Shown: positions 12,275-22,445, counted from the first letter of the stretch. The stretch is DNA of 64,000 bases from Thereva unica (GCA_949987705.1 OX465282.1:127120310-127184309), one strand, 5' to 3'. The notes: a model not told the origin generated them from the letters alone. Made by a program: numbers and translations.

Positions 12275-14429
12275 AGTTGCTGGGCAATTTTGCCGGAGAG
12301 ATAATGATGAAAAATTAGTGCAATTTCCATTAATTAGTCGCTAACTATCCGGTTTTAGGTATGTCTATGGCAGAAATCGTGCTGTTTTAGTTTGCGATAT
12401 AAAATATCAAATCATGTTCAATTGATATTAAATTATACATAGTGGCGCAACTTAATTGGTTTTATATATGGGGAAAATATGACTAGAACGAGGAAATAAA
12501 TTTCTCATAAGCTAGCAGCAAAAATCCCTCATAAAATGCCCTTAAAAGCCTCTCAATCACAAAGTGACCTTCCGGTCCAATTTCAGCAAAAACACGTTCC
12601 GACATTCAACCTTAACCAGCAGCTCTGCTGAAATATTTAAAAGCCTTGTCTAAGCCGAAAGGAGATAAATCAGAGAATGTCAGCAGACTATGTGTAAGGT
12701 AGACATAACTCCACATATTTGAATTAGCCGTGCGCCCACCTCCGGACTCGGCCCCATTTTGATCCCCAACCAAGTACGGGTCTAGAAGGCTTTCGTTAGG
12801 TATATACCATGTATATTTTTTTCCTTGGGATATCCAGCTGAACTTAGCACGCACACATACTGGTGAGATCCGGGTTTGGCAAGCTCCATTTAACGTGTCA
12901 GTACGCAACCAAGGGAGAAGACACATCGCCCGTCACCCGGGCACCCATCCCTGCACGGATTCAAGCAACTATAGAACTACAACCTCATCCGTATTTGCCG
13001 AGGTGGGGGCGCGGGGGCCGGGTCGGGTCACATATTTACGTTCCATTATGGCGCTTCTGGCTGCCACTAATTTATGCCCCAACAAATTTCCCCATTTATT
13101 TCGTTAACGGAAAGGTCAGGAAAAATAACAGAGCCCGCCGGAATTTATTATATCCCGGCAGCGTCGTGACAGTGTCTTTGACTCCATAAACGGATGACTG
13201 AGTGCTCTAAGGCTGGGGATTCAGGACTCAGGATTCAGGATTGAGGAAGATGGATTCCTTTTACGGGGCTGGTTAATGCCCTTAGCCTGAAAGGTGTATA
13301 CCTGTTATTGCCGGCATATAGTGGCCATAGGACGTGGCAAACAGGAGAGGGACCCCCACACACATGTTTATTCGCCCAGCACTGCCTTGCCCTTTTGACA
13401 GGCAGCAACGGGTCTATGATATACCCGGAATAGAGTTCGGGGGTGAGCAGAGCATAGACATGCTGAAACGCCTGTTGGAATTTTAGATTAACACACCGGT
13501 CGTGTTAAATTCCACTCTCACCTGGCTTCCTACTATACTTCAAAGTTAGCTCTTTTCAGGGATTAATAAACAATGCAGCAGCAAACACACATAATGTCCG
13601 CTTGTAAAATGTAGCAAGTCCGGGGATGGCCACAAAGCAAACCCATGATTCCGTATTTTTTTTGTTTTGTTTTGTTGGAAAGATTCCCAGAAGCTGTTCT
13701 AGCCTTGAACTATTCCTGCCCTATGTACACCCAAGAATTTCTCGGTAAATTATGGCATAGCTATTTGGTACTGGCGGCGACCTGCGGCCACCTACCTCAC
13801 CTGGCTGGTGGCTAAATTACAAATTCAACTCAAATATTTAAGCCTGCGCTGAACATACACCAGAAATGAACCGATTGTTTGTTGTGGAGGCATCTCTCGC
13901 CTGTTTGGTTTAATTTATGTGATCCACCGACACCGCTGCAGGTAGCCCTTTGTGCTACCCAGTCCAGAAAGGGTTCTGCCGTTTAACATTCATGATGTCT
14001 GGGGCTCCTTAGCCCGAATTCATTCATTCCTCAACAAAATATTAAAAATTTACATTTTTGTATACGCTTCCTGCCTTGGATACGATTTCTCCAATTTTGT
14101 GGAGATTTAGGATGTCCCCGGGTAAATTTAAAAGTGTTGTATTTAATGGCGACAACGGGTGGAGTTTACTTCTTTCTAGCTGAGTTCACAATTCTGAGAA
14201 GGGTGTTCCGAATGTCATCATTTTACATCGATCGATTTCTTTGGGGGAATTTTGCCTTGGTAGTGACATTAATGGTGTTTTTTGGACTTTGTAAGTTGTG
14301 GGAAAATTATTTAGAATAATTTAGGAACTTGAATTTGCGTCAAAAAATTATTGATAAGGCTTGGGATTTTATCAGGCAGGTAGTTAGGCAAGGGCGTCAA
14401 CACCATCCAAGACACGAGCACGTGGTTAC
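12275..14429. other. no gene seen
   Basis: Mixed unique DNA, GC-richer around 12.7-13.4 kb. Open frames near 12.86-13.19 kb are proline- and arginine-rich chance frames. No repeats with copies elsewhere in the window were noticed. Confidence 0.45.
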
Positions 14430-15050
14430 AACTAGGGTTGAAAGGGCAGTGATTTGTAGTCATCAAGTTAGCATATGGAAAGGTATATACTTGTAGTGAC
14501 CAGCTTGTCATATTCCGGTAACGAATCACATTTCCTATTATAAGCTCGGAAACCTCTCCGAATTCCTGCAAGAAGAGTCTCTGAGCGCGTGTTTCTTAAT
14601 AGACCAGGATGTTGTAATGATCGACACAGTTCTACCACGGTATCATCAGGCAGCCGCGTGATCTCTGCTAGTTGTAGCAAAGCCAAGTCTTTCTAGTTTT
14701 GGCGAACGATGTTCTTTCACCTGGAGCCTACCATTGAAAGGAACTGCATGTTGATGTATCTTCCCCTCGCAATATTTGCTTCAATTCTGACCAACTCATC
14801 TGTTTCTTCGTTGCCCTCGATGTTGCTCGGATCTAGTGCCCACTAAAGTGTGATCCTGTGCCTGTGTCAAGGAAGAGAAGAGCTTGAACCTTACATACAG
14901 AAGGCGCCGTTTCTGTGTTGAGAGTCGCTTGACTATCCGATAAAGTTATATGCTGACTTCTGGTTTTGGGATCATCTGTATTGCCAGGAAGAGTCCTAGC
15001 AGTTCCGCCTGAAAGACACTAGAAAAATCAGGAAGCTATTGGTATTTTTG
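14430..15050 (-). pseudogene. LINE RNase H-region remnant (old element, 3' half)
   Basis: Reading the minus strand from about 15050 downward gives SSVFQAELLGLFLAIQMIPK and PEV, the start of a LINE RNase H domain (FQAEL..I..A). Further down come discontinuous pieces such as KIHQHAVPFNGRLQVKEHRS. Stops and frameshifts are frequent. It lies in the same orientation as the RT remnant at 16490-17345 and, with the insertion between them removed, would sit just downstream of it. The two are probably halves of one element. Confidence 0.5.
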
Positions 15051-15102
15051 TAGCCTTACTAAAAAAAAAAAAACTCTAGCGCCTACAAGCATTTGAACTA
15101 TT

Positions 15103-15113
15103 GGAAAATGTCA
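15103..15113. repeat. target-site duplication, left copy
   Basis: GAAAATGTCAG here is repeated exactly at 16480-16490, immediately after the (GAA)-rich 3' tail of a LINE. The pair brackets the composite insertion. Confidence 0.7.
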
Positions 15114-15255
15114 GATTACAGAAATACTGATTGTGCACCCACTCCTAGCCTGCTACAAGCACACACAAAACACCTGAATGACACTTGACACAAGCAAGTT
15201 ACGTCTGAATAAAAAAAGACGTGAAAGGGGTGTAAAACAGGCGCGATACATCGGG

Positions 15256-15336
15256 GGTGGTAGCATGTAAGTAGTTGCAATCGATCTAGATTTTAAGAGT
15301 TCAATTGAAACAACTTATGTACGTGCTAAACCCCCG
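15256..15336. mobile_element. palindromic MITE-like piece
   Basis: GGGGGTGGTAGCATGTAAGT on the left is mirrored by an AACTTATGTACGTGCTAAACCCCC-type end on the right. The ends match those of the small palindrome at 3366-3472. The copy is more diverged and about 80 bp long. Confidence 0.5.
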
Positions 15337-15565
15337 ACTAAAAATAAAACTCGCCCGTTCCCAGCTTGCAACAGGCATGCACGGTGTCAAAACGCCTGCA
15401 CGGCACGTGAAATAGGCAAGGCCAGCCCGCTAAAGGCACTTGCCAATAAAATACGCAAGGAATAGTCCGAACGGAACGGGGAACGCTCACACTTTTTTAG
15501 ACTGAAGGGAACAAAATTGAGGGTTCAAAATTTTATATAAGGCGAAGAAAACGGGCAATTATTTC

Positions 15566-15674
15566 GGTTACTATAAAGGGTGCCATTAGAATACTCAGTG
15601 CACCAGTTCTCGTTCGATTGCGTAGGTCAAGCAACATTGGACGTGATTAGTACTTAATTGGGGGACCGATTGGA
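15566..15674 (+). repeat. 5S rRNA-like module, copy 1
   Basis: The order CCAGTTCTCGTTCGAT..GTCAAGCAACAT, then GATTAGTACTTA and TTGGGGGACCGATTGG follows insect 5S rRNA from about its base 25 to its 3' third. That covers the internal control region that binds TFIIIA and recruits Pol III. The 5' part (ACTATAAAGGGTGCCATTAG) is more diverged. Too many changes exist for a working 5S gene. It is a retroposon module like the heads of SINE3 elements. Confidence 0.75.
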
Positions 15675-15696
15675 AAATTAACCAACGTAATTATTT

Positions 15697-16185
15697 TTAT
15701 TTCGGAACGCCAAGAGTACTGGAAGAACGTTGCGGCCGACATGGAAGAAGCGGCGTCGAGGCACGAGTACCAGACGCTGAACCAGACAATCCGGCGATTA
15801 GGCGGCGAAACATCAATAAACGAAAACATCAAAAAATCGGATGGAACTTTCGTAACCTCTCCCCATGGGCGCCTGCAACGTTGGAGAGAGTTCTTCCACC
15901 AGCTGAACAAGCATGATCCGCCACAAGGTCCAGCACTCGAACCGCCGATCATCGAACAACCGACGAATCAGTTTCTCGATACCGAACAGACAATTGTCGA
16001 GGTGAGGACGGATATAAAATCGCTGAAAAATGGAAAAGCCCCAGGAATAGGTGCTGAACCAAGGGGGATGTCTTATCACAAGGACTCCATGTCATAACAC
16101 ACATATGGCATTCGGATCGTGTTTCGTCGGCGTGGAAGAAAGCGATCGTTGTCCCAACCGCTTGCCACGTAAACTTCTCTGGCGA
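15697..16185 (+). pseudogene. RTE-type LINE, linker and RT N-terminal part
   Basis: The frame begins ERQEYWKNVAADMEEAASRH, the endonuclease-RT linker, and continues to LQRWREFFHQL and SLKNGKAPGIG. The last is the RT motif 0/1 that is normally KAPGxDG(I/V). Two frame changes near 16050-16070 are needed to carry on into HVITHIWHSDRVSSAWKKAI and VVPTA. The catalytic RT core (YADD box) is missing. C-terminal and tail sequences resemble those of the element at 28535-30180, so the two appear to be the same or a closely related family. Confidence 0.75.
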
Positions 16186-16209
16186 GACCGTCCCGCAGAT
16201 TGGAGAATC

Positions 16210-16479
16210 CCACGATCGGCACCGAATAAAGCTTGGCTAAAGAATATCAAGGGTGACCTAAAGAATCAACGATTATCAGTTGCCAAGGCTCAAGACGCCC
16301 TATGTCCTATGAGGGATTAAAGGAGTTTAAAGAAGAAGAAAAGGCTCAAGACGTCGCCAAAAGCCGACAAGAATGGAAACAAACGTGAATAGAGTTCCAG
16401 ACCCAGCGGCACAGACAGCGTATCTGTGGCGGGGACATCCCGTTAGGACCGCCAGCTAACGGATCAAAGAAGAAGAAAA
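16210..16479 (+). pseudogene. RTE-type LINE C-terminus and 3' end, partly duplicated
   Basis: The frame IKGDLKNQRLSVAKAQDALC ends with PMRD-stop at about 16320, followed by GGGATTAAAGGAG and a GAAGAAGAAAA tract. The same PMRD-stop and GGATTAAAGGAG tail end the LINE at 28.5 kb. A second 3' end follows (AGCTAACGGATCAAAGAAGAAGAAAA, to 16479), like the one at 59.57-59.60 kb. So two LINE tails lie in tandem here. Confidence 0.6.
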
Positions 16480-16489
16480 GAAAATGTCA

Positions 16490-17345
16490 GCAGTGGTCTA
16501 ATAACTACTATGTAGAGCCATCGTACCATCTGTAGCTTCAAACCTGATCTCTTGCAAAAGTTCTACATAGTGGCATAGATATATACTATACTGTGCTTCT
16601 TTGCTCTTTCTTCGATATTGAACATCCAGCTTAGCTTGAGTCCAGAAAAGGGCCCAAGTAAGTAGCAGAACAGGAGAGGGTCATTGCTTGACCCTTAGCT
16701 GAAGATAGACTAAAATCAAAAATTTTGTCCTATTGTTAAAAAGCATCAATTCTGTCTTTTCTGGGTAAACGGATAGTCCACAATGTTACGATCATTCGCT
16801 AATCCTTTCTAATATCACTGATTATGGAGACAAATTTTCCGGATACTAGCATGACGATGCCGTTTGTATAGGCTACTGTCATTATCTTGTCGTTCTCGAA
16901 TAGTTTCAGAATTTTATCCTTAACCATTACTATTTTACGGTACACAATACTTCATGCATTGTAGTGCAAACCGATTTTCCATTGCCATAAGCATGCTGGG
17001 AAGAAGACATCGGGACCTCTTTTATAGAATTTCAGAAGTAGTAGGTCTAACATGCGTTCAAGCGTCTTTGGGACGAAGCATGACAAACTTTTCGGCCTGT
17101 ATTCTTTTGCCCACATCTAGCCACCTTCAGAATGAAGATCGCATTGACCCTCCTCCAGGACTGAAGCACATAGCTGTAGTATAGGGAGTTTAGGCATACA
17201 TTGGCAACAGCCATATATGGATGCACCAGTAGTACCAATAATTTCCTGATGATTTTTCCATGATAACGGTTTTAGCGAGTTTCTCACTTTAATATCGCAT
17301 TTCCACCTACCTGAGATTTTAGTGAGAACTTCTCCTTTTTGTTTT
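16490..17345 (-). pseudogene. old LINE reverse transcriptase remnant (5' half)
   Basis: Minus-strand reading from 17240 gives LVHPYMAVANVCLNSLYYSY and VLQSWRRVNAIFILKVARCG. This matches the RT motif W..(V/A)..(I/V)FI.K.G found before FRPISL. Lower down are SSQHAYGNGKSVCTTMHEV, equal to the QHAY.KGKS..TALH.V signature of insect LINEs, and pieces like KTELMLFN near the thumb. Many stops and shifts show long decay. The gap to its RNase H half is filled by the 15114-16479 insertion. Confidence 0.6.
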
Positions 17346-17890
17346 TCTCTTTCTCGGTTTAATTAGTGGCAAGTACATGACCGGAAATAAGGAAATTATC
17401 TGCGCTCATTAATGTTGGATATAAAAAGGAAAAAGAACGACGACAAGATGGAAAATGACGAAAAACGTAATTACACGTTCCCTTGTTGAAATTCATGTCA
17501 TCAGTCAAGTTTTTTTCTTTCTGGTTTGAACAATCCTCAGATGGAAATTATCTCAAATGGAAGAACTTCGTAAGAGACTGGCCACACTGTTGACATGCAA
17601 AACATGATGCACAAGACGCATTTATGTACAGGTATCAGGTAAAAGCCTTTAACATTATTCCTCACGAATGCACAGGAAATTACCATTATTAAAAAAAGAA
17701 TAAGTTAACAATGTTGGGATTATTCCTCCTGGTTTGAAACGATTCTTTTTCAACATTCACCAATAACCTTAGAAAAGCACTCGTCAGCAATAGGTTAGAA
17801 AATGCACCGGTAACACGAAAGACCATCACACTAAGTGGTAAAGCCCAAACAATTGCGAATTACTACATGGCCACCTGAGCAGTAAATGAC
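17346..17890. other. no gene seen
   Basis: AT-rich sequence without coding or repeat features. Confidence 0.5.
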
Positions 17891-17892
17891 CG

Positions 17893-18015
17893 AAGATAAG
17901 GCGTGAAAGGGTTTCTGTTTCCGATGTGGTCAGTCGGAGCACCGCAGTTCCGATTGTCTGGCGGAGGCGGCCAGAGCTAGAAACAAATCTATTGCAGTCG
18001 TCCGCAAATTTTAAT
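17893..18015 (+). pseudogene. retroelement zinc-knuckle fragment
   Basis: One frame reads KGFCFRCGQSEHRSSDCLAE, with spacing C-x2-C-x4-H-x4-C, the CCHC knuckle of retroelement Gag/ORF1 proteins. It runs on to a stop near 18015. A single knuckle in a short frame can arise by chance, but the R, G and H context is typical. No neighbouring Gag or RT is recognisable on this strand. Confidence 0.4.
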
Positions 18016-18417
18016 TGTTCGATGCACGAAACAGGACTGAATGGGGCGGAACGAGTATGCATCTTTGCAGGCACCAAATGACATTAACCTTTGACAAGTC
18101 TGGATGCACTGTGGTGGTGGTGCAGGTAAAGGTACGTTTGTTATGCTAATGGGACTGGGCAGGGTAATCAGTTAAGTGTAAGATCGATTTGTGCTAGCTT
18201 TGAGGCTGTTGTAGGCTTTAATGAACCGAGTGGATTTAGTAATTAATTTAGCTTTGTGGTGTTTTAGGATTTAGAAAAAAGGGGGATTTTCAAGTAGAAA
18301 AGGGTATAAGGAGAACAAACGAATAAACGGCAGCTTTATTTAAAGATCGAGTTCACGAATAACTTGTATAGAGCTATTTGAACAACGTCGGATTTGGTGT
18401 AATGATTTACCTACACT

Positions 18418-19413
18418 CAGGGGCGGCGCTTTCATAGGTGCGAATGGTGCACTTGCACCGGGCGCAATTTCAGAAAGATTTAAAAAAATTTAAAACTTTA
18501 AAAAAAAAATTGAAAATAATTCTAACGGGTGCGAGAAATTACACAAAAATTGCAGAAATTACAGTAAAAGATAGGAAGAGGGCGCTGTTGCTACTCTTTT
18601 AAATTCTGTTTCAAGAATTGTTAAAAGATGTAAATTAACGAAATGAGGGAAACAAAACTCCCCTCCCAGCAGTTCAAAAAACTTCATATCAATCCCCATA
18701 AGTGGCTTCACCGGCTAAACTCCAGTTCATGTTCAGTTCGTACATGAAATTGCTGCTTCTTTTTCGCCAGAAGTTAGAAGCTCATTGTAATGATATTCCG
18801 TTATTCCAGTTGATGACTCTCTTTTGAGCGAGGTTTCATGTTCAATCTCAATTTCATATTCTGTTGAGCGAACTCAGGCTTTTTTTTCCTGAGTTCAATA
18901 TGTGAACTCTGGCAAAAATTGAAGGTCAGTATTCCAACTTGGTTTGGCCGATGAAGCCGGGGTATTGATGTTTATCAAATTAGTAGGGCCAGTTTCCAAT
19001 AAATATTGGCCGTAATCGTCAATTTTTTTTTTCGATGAAGAGTCGCATGGGCGTTCACAAGAGCCAACTAGAATACGCTAGAATGCCTTAGCTTGTTGTT
19101 GCTGCTTTTAATATTAATTTCCCCTTAACAACCACCACACAGCTGTCAAAAAGTTCATTCAAAAATTCCGTGGAAAAATTCAGAGGTTCAAAAAATCTTT
19201 CCGCCCAATCGTCTTCGCCTACTCTCTTCTCCGCAAAGGACTTTTCAGCAGATTGTTCTGGGTTGGATTTTGAACCATGCCAAACTTCCTATCCCTATTC
19301 AGCGAGTGTTTGTGTCTTTTTTCATTGTTCTTCACTGCGTTCAAAAATGATCAGCTTATGGGGCGCAATATGGCATAGTGCACCGGGCGCAAAAAACCCA
19401 AGCACCGACCCTG
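18418..19413. mobile_element. non-autonomous hAT element with 8-bp duplication
   Basis: The left end CAGGGGCGGCGCTTTCATAG and the right end GCACCGACCCTG form imperfect inverted repeats, each with an inner CACCGGGCGCAA word. Flanks CCTACACT (18410-18417) and CCTACACA (19414-19421) match in 7 of 8 bases, as expected for the 8-bp hAT duplication. The interior is AT-rich and encodes no transposase. A MITE of another family lies inside (18696-18966). Another copy of the left end starts at 23768. Confidence 0.85.
18696..18966. mobile_element. MITE nested in the hAT element, copy A
   Basis: The ends carry AGTGGCTTCACCGGCTAAAC and its near complement TTTGGCCGATGAAGCCGGGG. The interior aligns with 50961-51246 throughout, with shared TCAGTTCGT..TGAAATTG, TACTCTCTTTTGAGCGAG and GAACT.AGG segments. 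It has no coding frame. Confidence 0.75.
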
Positions 19414-19421
19414 CCTACACA

Positions 19422-20065
19422 GTCCACTATTCTGAATTTGTAAAGAACCATTAAAAGTAAGTCTATAAAATGATACAGAAAAATATCGCAAAAGACAAAA
19501 ATTGTGCAAAGAAGTCTAAAAACTTAAAGCAAAACAGACACACAAAGATGGGGATGGTCCAGTACAATCTGCAACACAGTACATTTGCCTTAACAGTCCT
19601 AAGTAGATGAGACTAATCCAAATTATATCGACATGGTGCTTTCACAAAAGCCATGAGTCAGCTACGGAGACACTATTGATTGCACTGTTGCAGGTGGCGA
19701 ACATCGACCCTGTAGTTTATGTGACGAACTAAGGTTAGGAATCACCCTTTGTACTACAAATCTGTCACATCTTTTAGATTATCGCCAAGGTTTACCTGTG
19801 TCGATTACAGAACACATAATATTCTAGGTACCATAAAACATCTACTGACGCACATAGTAGCTGTAAAGATGAAAATTAACAGAATGCACCAAGAGCATGA
19901 GAAATATTTTCCCACTGCTCGTATTTTCGAAAGGCTTTCCAAAGGAGACAGACGGACGAACGGACTGATCGTACTTCGACAATGGTAAAGTTAGCTCTTT
20001 TAAATGAACACGCCTGAAACCGGCGTGCTCATCGTCAAAATTCCTATATGGTACCAAAATGAGGC
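19422..20065. other. no gene seen
   Basis: Unique DNA. An open frame of about 79 codons at 19749-19988 has no recognised feature. Confidence 0.45.
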
Positions 20066-20069
20066 ACAG

Positions 20070-20345
20070 TACGCCTGACTAAAAATTCTACTTTTACAAA
20101 TACAGTCCGCTGTGGGCACGTATCAATAAAAGCGAACGGAATAGTTCAAACAAACCTCGTTACGCTCACAATTTTCGAGCTAGCATAATTAGAGCTTTAA
20201 GAAATTGTATAGGACAAAGAAAGCGGGAAATTATCTTGGTGACCATAAAAGGTGTCGTTAGCATAGACCGATGCTCGTTCGGTTGCGTAGGTCAAGCAGC
20301 ATTTGACGTAGTTAGTACTTGGCTGGACGACCACTTGGTGAAATG
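20070..20345 (+). repeat. 5S-bearing dispersed repeat, copy 2
   Basis: This segment aligns with about 15330-15680. Shared landmarks are GACTAAAAAT, CAATAAAA..CG.A.GGAATAG, ACGCTCACA and a GGGMAATTATCTTGGT-type block just before the 5S part. The 5S module lies at the 3' end of the shared region, not at its start. Confidence 0.6.
20237..20340 (+). repeat. 5S rRNA-like module, copy 2
   Basis: GACCATAAAAGGTGTCGTTAG corresponds to the 5' part of 5S rRNA. GCTCGTTCGGTTGC..GGTCAAGCAGCATTTGACG and GTTAGTACTTGGCTGGACGACC correspond to its middle and 3' third, including the box A and box C regions. It is diverged and not a functional 5S gene. Confidence 0.7.
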
Positions 20346-20677
20346 ACCATCGCATTTGGAATGGTCGATTACGAATACATTCATATCGAGAAGTTTCAGA
20401 TGAATACAACACCTATACAATCAGTTGCCATTAATTGCTTCAAATGGCTAAATTGATTCAAAGTTGTACAAGTTTATGAAATAGTTCATTCTGTAAGCCT
20501 AATGCTCTCACTAACCTTTTTAATTGAATTCGATGCAATTACGTTTTGTTTAATAGTTTGTGCTATGTTAATCTTTAGCTGTTAATAGTTATAAGAAGCA
20601 TTATTATTGATTGATCTGATCATACATGATTTAAAATATCTATAAAGAAAACAAACGAACCATGACCAATTTATATC

Positions 20678-20683
20678 TTTATT
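20678..20683 (-). promoter_or_regulatory. polyadenylation signal AATAAA
   Basis: On the minus strand AATAAA lies about 30 bp beyond the TGA stop of the exon at 20713-20997. This position and spacing fit the 3' end of a Pol II gene. Confidence 0.55.
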
Positions 20684-20712
20684 TACTAAAACAAACAATT
20701 CATTAAATTATC

Positions 20713-20997
20713 TCAATAAATCGATTGATTCAGTTCCACTATGTTCTTAGAGAATGGATTTGTGCAATTCCGCATTTCATCTAAATCAATTTTATGCAAA
20801 TACGGAAGCAAATAATCTCTTTCCATTAACCACTGCCGATGATATAGCTTCGGAGCTATTCTAGGAAGTAATATGGACCAGAATTGCAAATCCCTCCATA
20901 GTGCCAGTTTTTCAAGACGTAATTGAGCTTGATCAATAGCATTGAGGTCATGATCAATTAAAAGACTGCAATTCTTCTTATTAATCAGATATGAGTT
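20713..20997 (-). CDS. 3'-terminal coding exon of an unrecognised host gene
   Basis: The minus strand is open for 94 codons plus TGA, with strong codon character. Stretches include IDQAQLRLEKLALWRDLQFW, then SILLPRIAPKLYHRQWLMER and DYLLPYLHKIDLDEMRNCTN. The protein is rich in L, Y, W and charged residues, probably helical, with no signal peptide or membrane segment. Upstream, the frame is closed by TAG at 20998-21000, whose AG is a plausible splice acceptor. A TCCTTTTTTTCTTG tract lies 25-40 bases before it. There is no suitable initiating Met, so this is probably the last exon of a gene whose other exons lie at higher coordinates. AATAAA follows the stop. I do not recognise the family. An old retrocopy is the alternative. 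Confidence 0.55.
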   Translation of the reverse strand, partial: NSYLINKKNCSLLIDHDLNAIDQAQLRLEKLALWRDLQFWSILLPRIAPKLYHRQWLMERDYLLPYLHKIDLDEMRNCTNPFSKNIVELNQSIY

Positions 20998-21000
20998 CTA

Positions 21001-21675
21001 TCATTGGATAAAACTTTGCAAGAAAAAAAGGACAATCAGTATTAAGTAGTTCACGGTCTCAGTTGGTCTTATGAGTTTGCGTAATTTATAATTTTTTTTT
21101 TTTCATTTTAGAGTGAATTTTTTAGATCACCATAAATTGGTTAGTGAATGAAAATTTAAAGCTTTTGGAAGATTTAAAGATTTCATAGAGAAAAGAGTGC
21201 GTTTTAAATGCGAAGCAATATGAATTTTAAAGAGCCACAATTTTCATGGGTCGACATTTTGGGTGGAGGGTACTTTGAAGCAATACAAGCCAGAAACACG
21301 GACCTATGGGATGGTAGCGGTAGTGGTAGCGCCTTAGCTCCTAGCTTACCAAGGTCGGCCAAACATATTTTCTATATAGCCAGAAATAGCCCAAAAAGAG
21401 AGTGTTCCTACTTCTACTATATATAAAGGAAAAATTCTTAAATAGGGCGTAACAACTGATAGAGTGAGCGGAAATATTGCACGGGGAAATAAACCATACT
21501 AATCCGGCTTCAAGCCTTTATTTGTATATGAAAAGCTAAATAAAACAAACAATGCAACAGTCAGATGATGTTTTCTTGCGATATTTAAGCAATGATCGAA
21601 TTAGAAAACGATATTCGCGTCTTGAGGTCGCTTTCTTCAACTCACTTCAAGCCAAAAATCCAAAACCAATCAAGT
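21001..21675. other. probable intron and unique DNA
   Basis: Next to the terminal exon this reads as intronic on the minus strand, with a pyrimidine tract near 21026-21045. The rest has no recognised feature. The upstream exon of the 20.7 kb gene was searched for here and not found. Confidence 0.4.
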
Positions 21676-21950
21676 AGATGCCAGTAGATGCCAAATCAGC
21701 TGCAGATGCACCACCAAGTACTACAGCGATGATCACTGACCCAACAGTATCAAAAGTTGTAGAAAAATGGATAGAAGAATAAAGGACTCTAAGGAAAGCC
21801 ATAGATCATTTCCTAGACGATCTAGGTCTGAACACCACCCAAACACGGCCCAGGAAATGCTAAAATCTAAAAATAGAACGGCTTTTCAGGTATCACAACA
21901 AGTTGATGAGCATCGACCAGAAGTTGTTCTCGAATGTTCTCGGAAATGCC
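21676..21950 (+). pseudogene. possible decayed retroelement ORF
   Basis: One plus-strand frame reads MPVDAKSAADAPPSTTAMIT, then VSKVVEKWIEE, a stop, and RTLRKAIDHFLDDLGLNTTQ followed by TRPRKC. The S/T/P/A-rich start and the helical part after it resemble the N-terminal region of a retroelement Gag or ORF1. It is too short and broken to classify. Confidence 0.3.
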
Positions 21951-22241
21951 TCGTTGCTTTACGTGTGTGTTCTTCGCAAGCCTCTCCTCTAGTGCGAGGA
22001 ATGAAGAACAATACCCCTTGACATTTCCTTGGCTTGGCTACGAAAGGCAATCTTACAATGAAGCTTTGGTCTAAGGTGCGCTGATTGGTCTGCTTAAAGT
22101 GATTTTCATATCGTTTTTCAACAGCTGATAAGCACGGTTTTAAGGAGTTGACTTCTTCAATTTTCCATAATTTTTCAATTTATTGTGAGATACCAAATTT
22201 GTCTGAAAATTGTGTGCCGACATTGCAACTCTTCTTCTTCA

Positions 22242-22445
22242 TCTTCCGGTGAGGTATTAGGTCGAAAAGTACCAAAAACTACCCTCCTATACCGCTTATT
22301 TGTGGGTAAGGGTTCAGCGATCTGGCTAGTGGCATGTCGACTAAAATTGACTGTCCGAACAGAGTATCGTTGGCGAACGCACCACTGTCATGGTGATATC
22401 GACCTACTAAAGCTTCCTCGTTCCTGTCCGCAGTCCTGCTTTCGG
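22242..22445 (-). pseudogene. RNase H-type LINE 3' end, decayed copy
   Basis: GAGGTATTAGGTCGAAAAGTAC and the following GCTTATTTGTGGGTAAGGG..GATCTGGCTAGTGGCATGTCG align with 45165-45290. There the same words end the RNase H-type LINE (GAGGTATTAGGTCCAAAGGTAC ... CTGCCTAGTGGCTTGTCG). The orientation is the same. The coding part beyond is no longer readable. Confidence 0.55.

Larger units (their letters stand above)
15114..16479 (+). mobile_element. RTE-type LINE/5S-like composite insertion
   Basis: The 1366-bp segment lies between identical 11-bp direct repeats and ends in AAAGAAGAAGAAAA, as expected for target-primed reverse transcription. It contains, in order, a palindromic MITE-like piece, a block shared with the 20-kb repeat, a 5S rRNA-like module, a LINE RT N-terminal region and a LINE 3' end. 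It splits an older minus-strand LINE. Whether it arrived as one chimeric molecule or in steps cannot be told by reading alone. Confidence 0.6.

Noticed and set aside
15566..15674. Possible functional 5S rRNA gene
   Set aside because: Many substitutions and a diverged 5' part, no terminator T-run at the right place, and three similarly diverged copies. It is a retroposon module.
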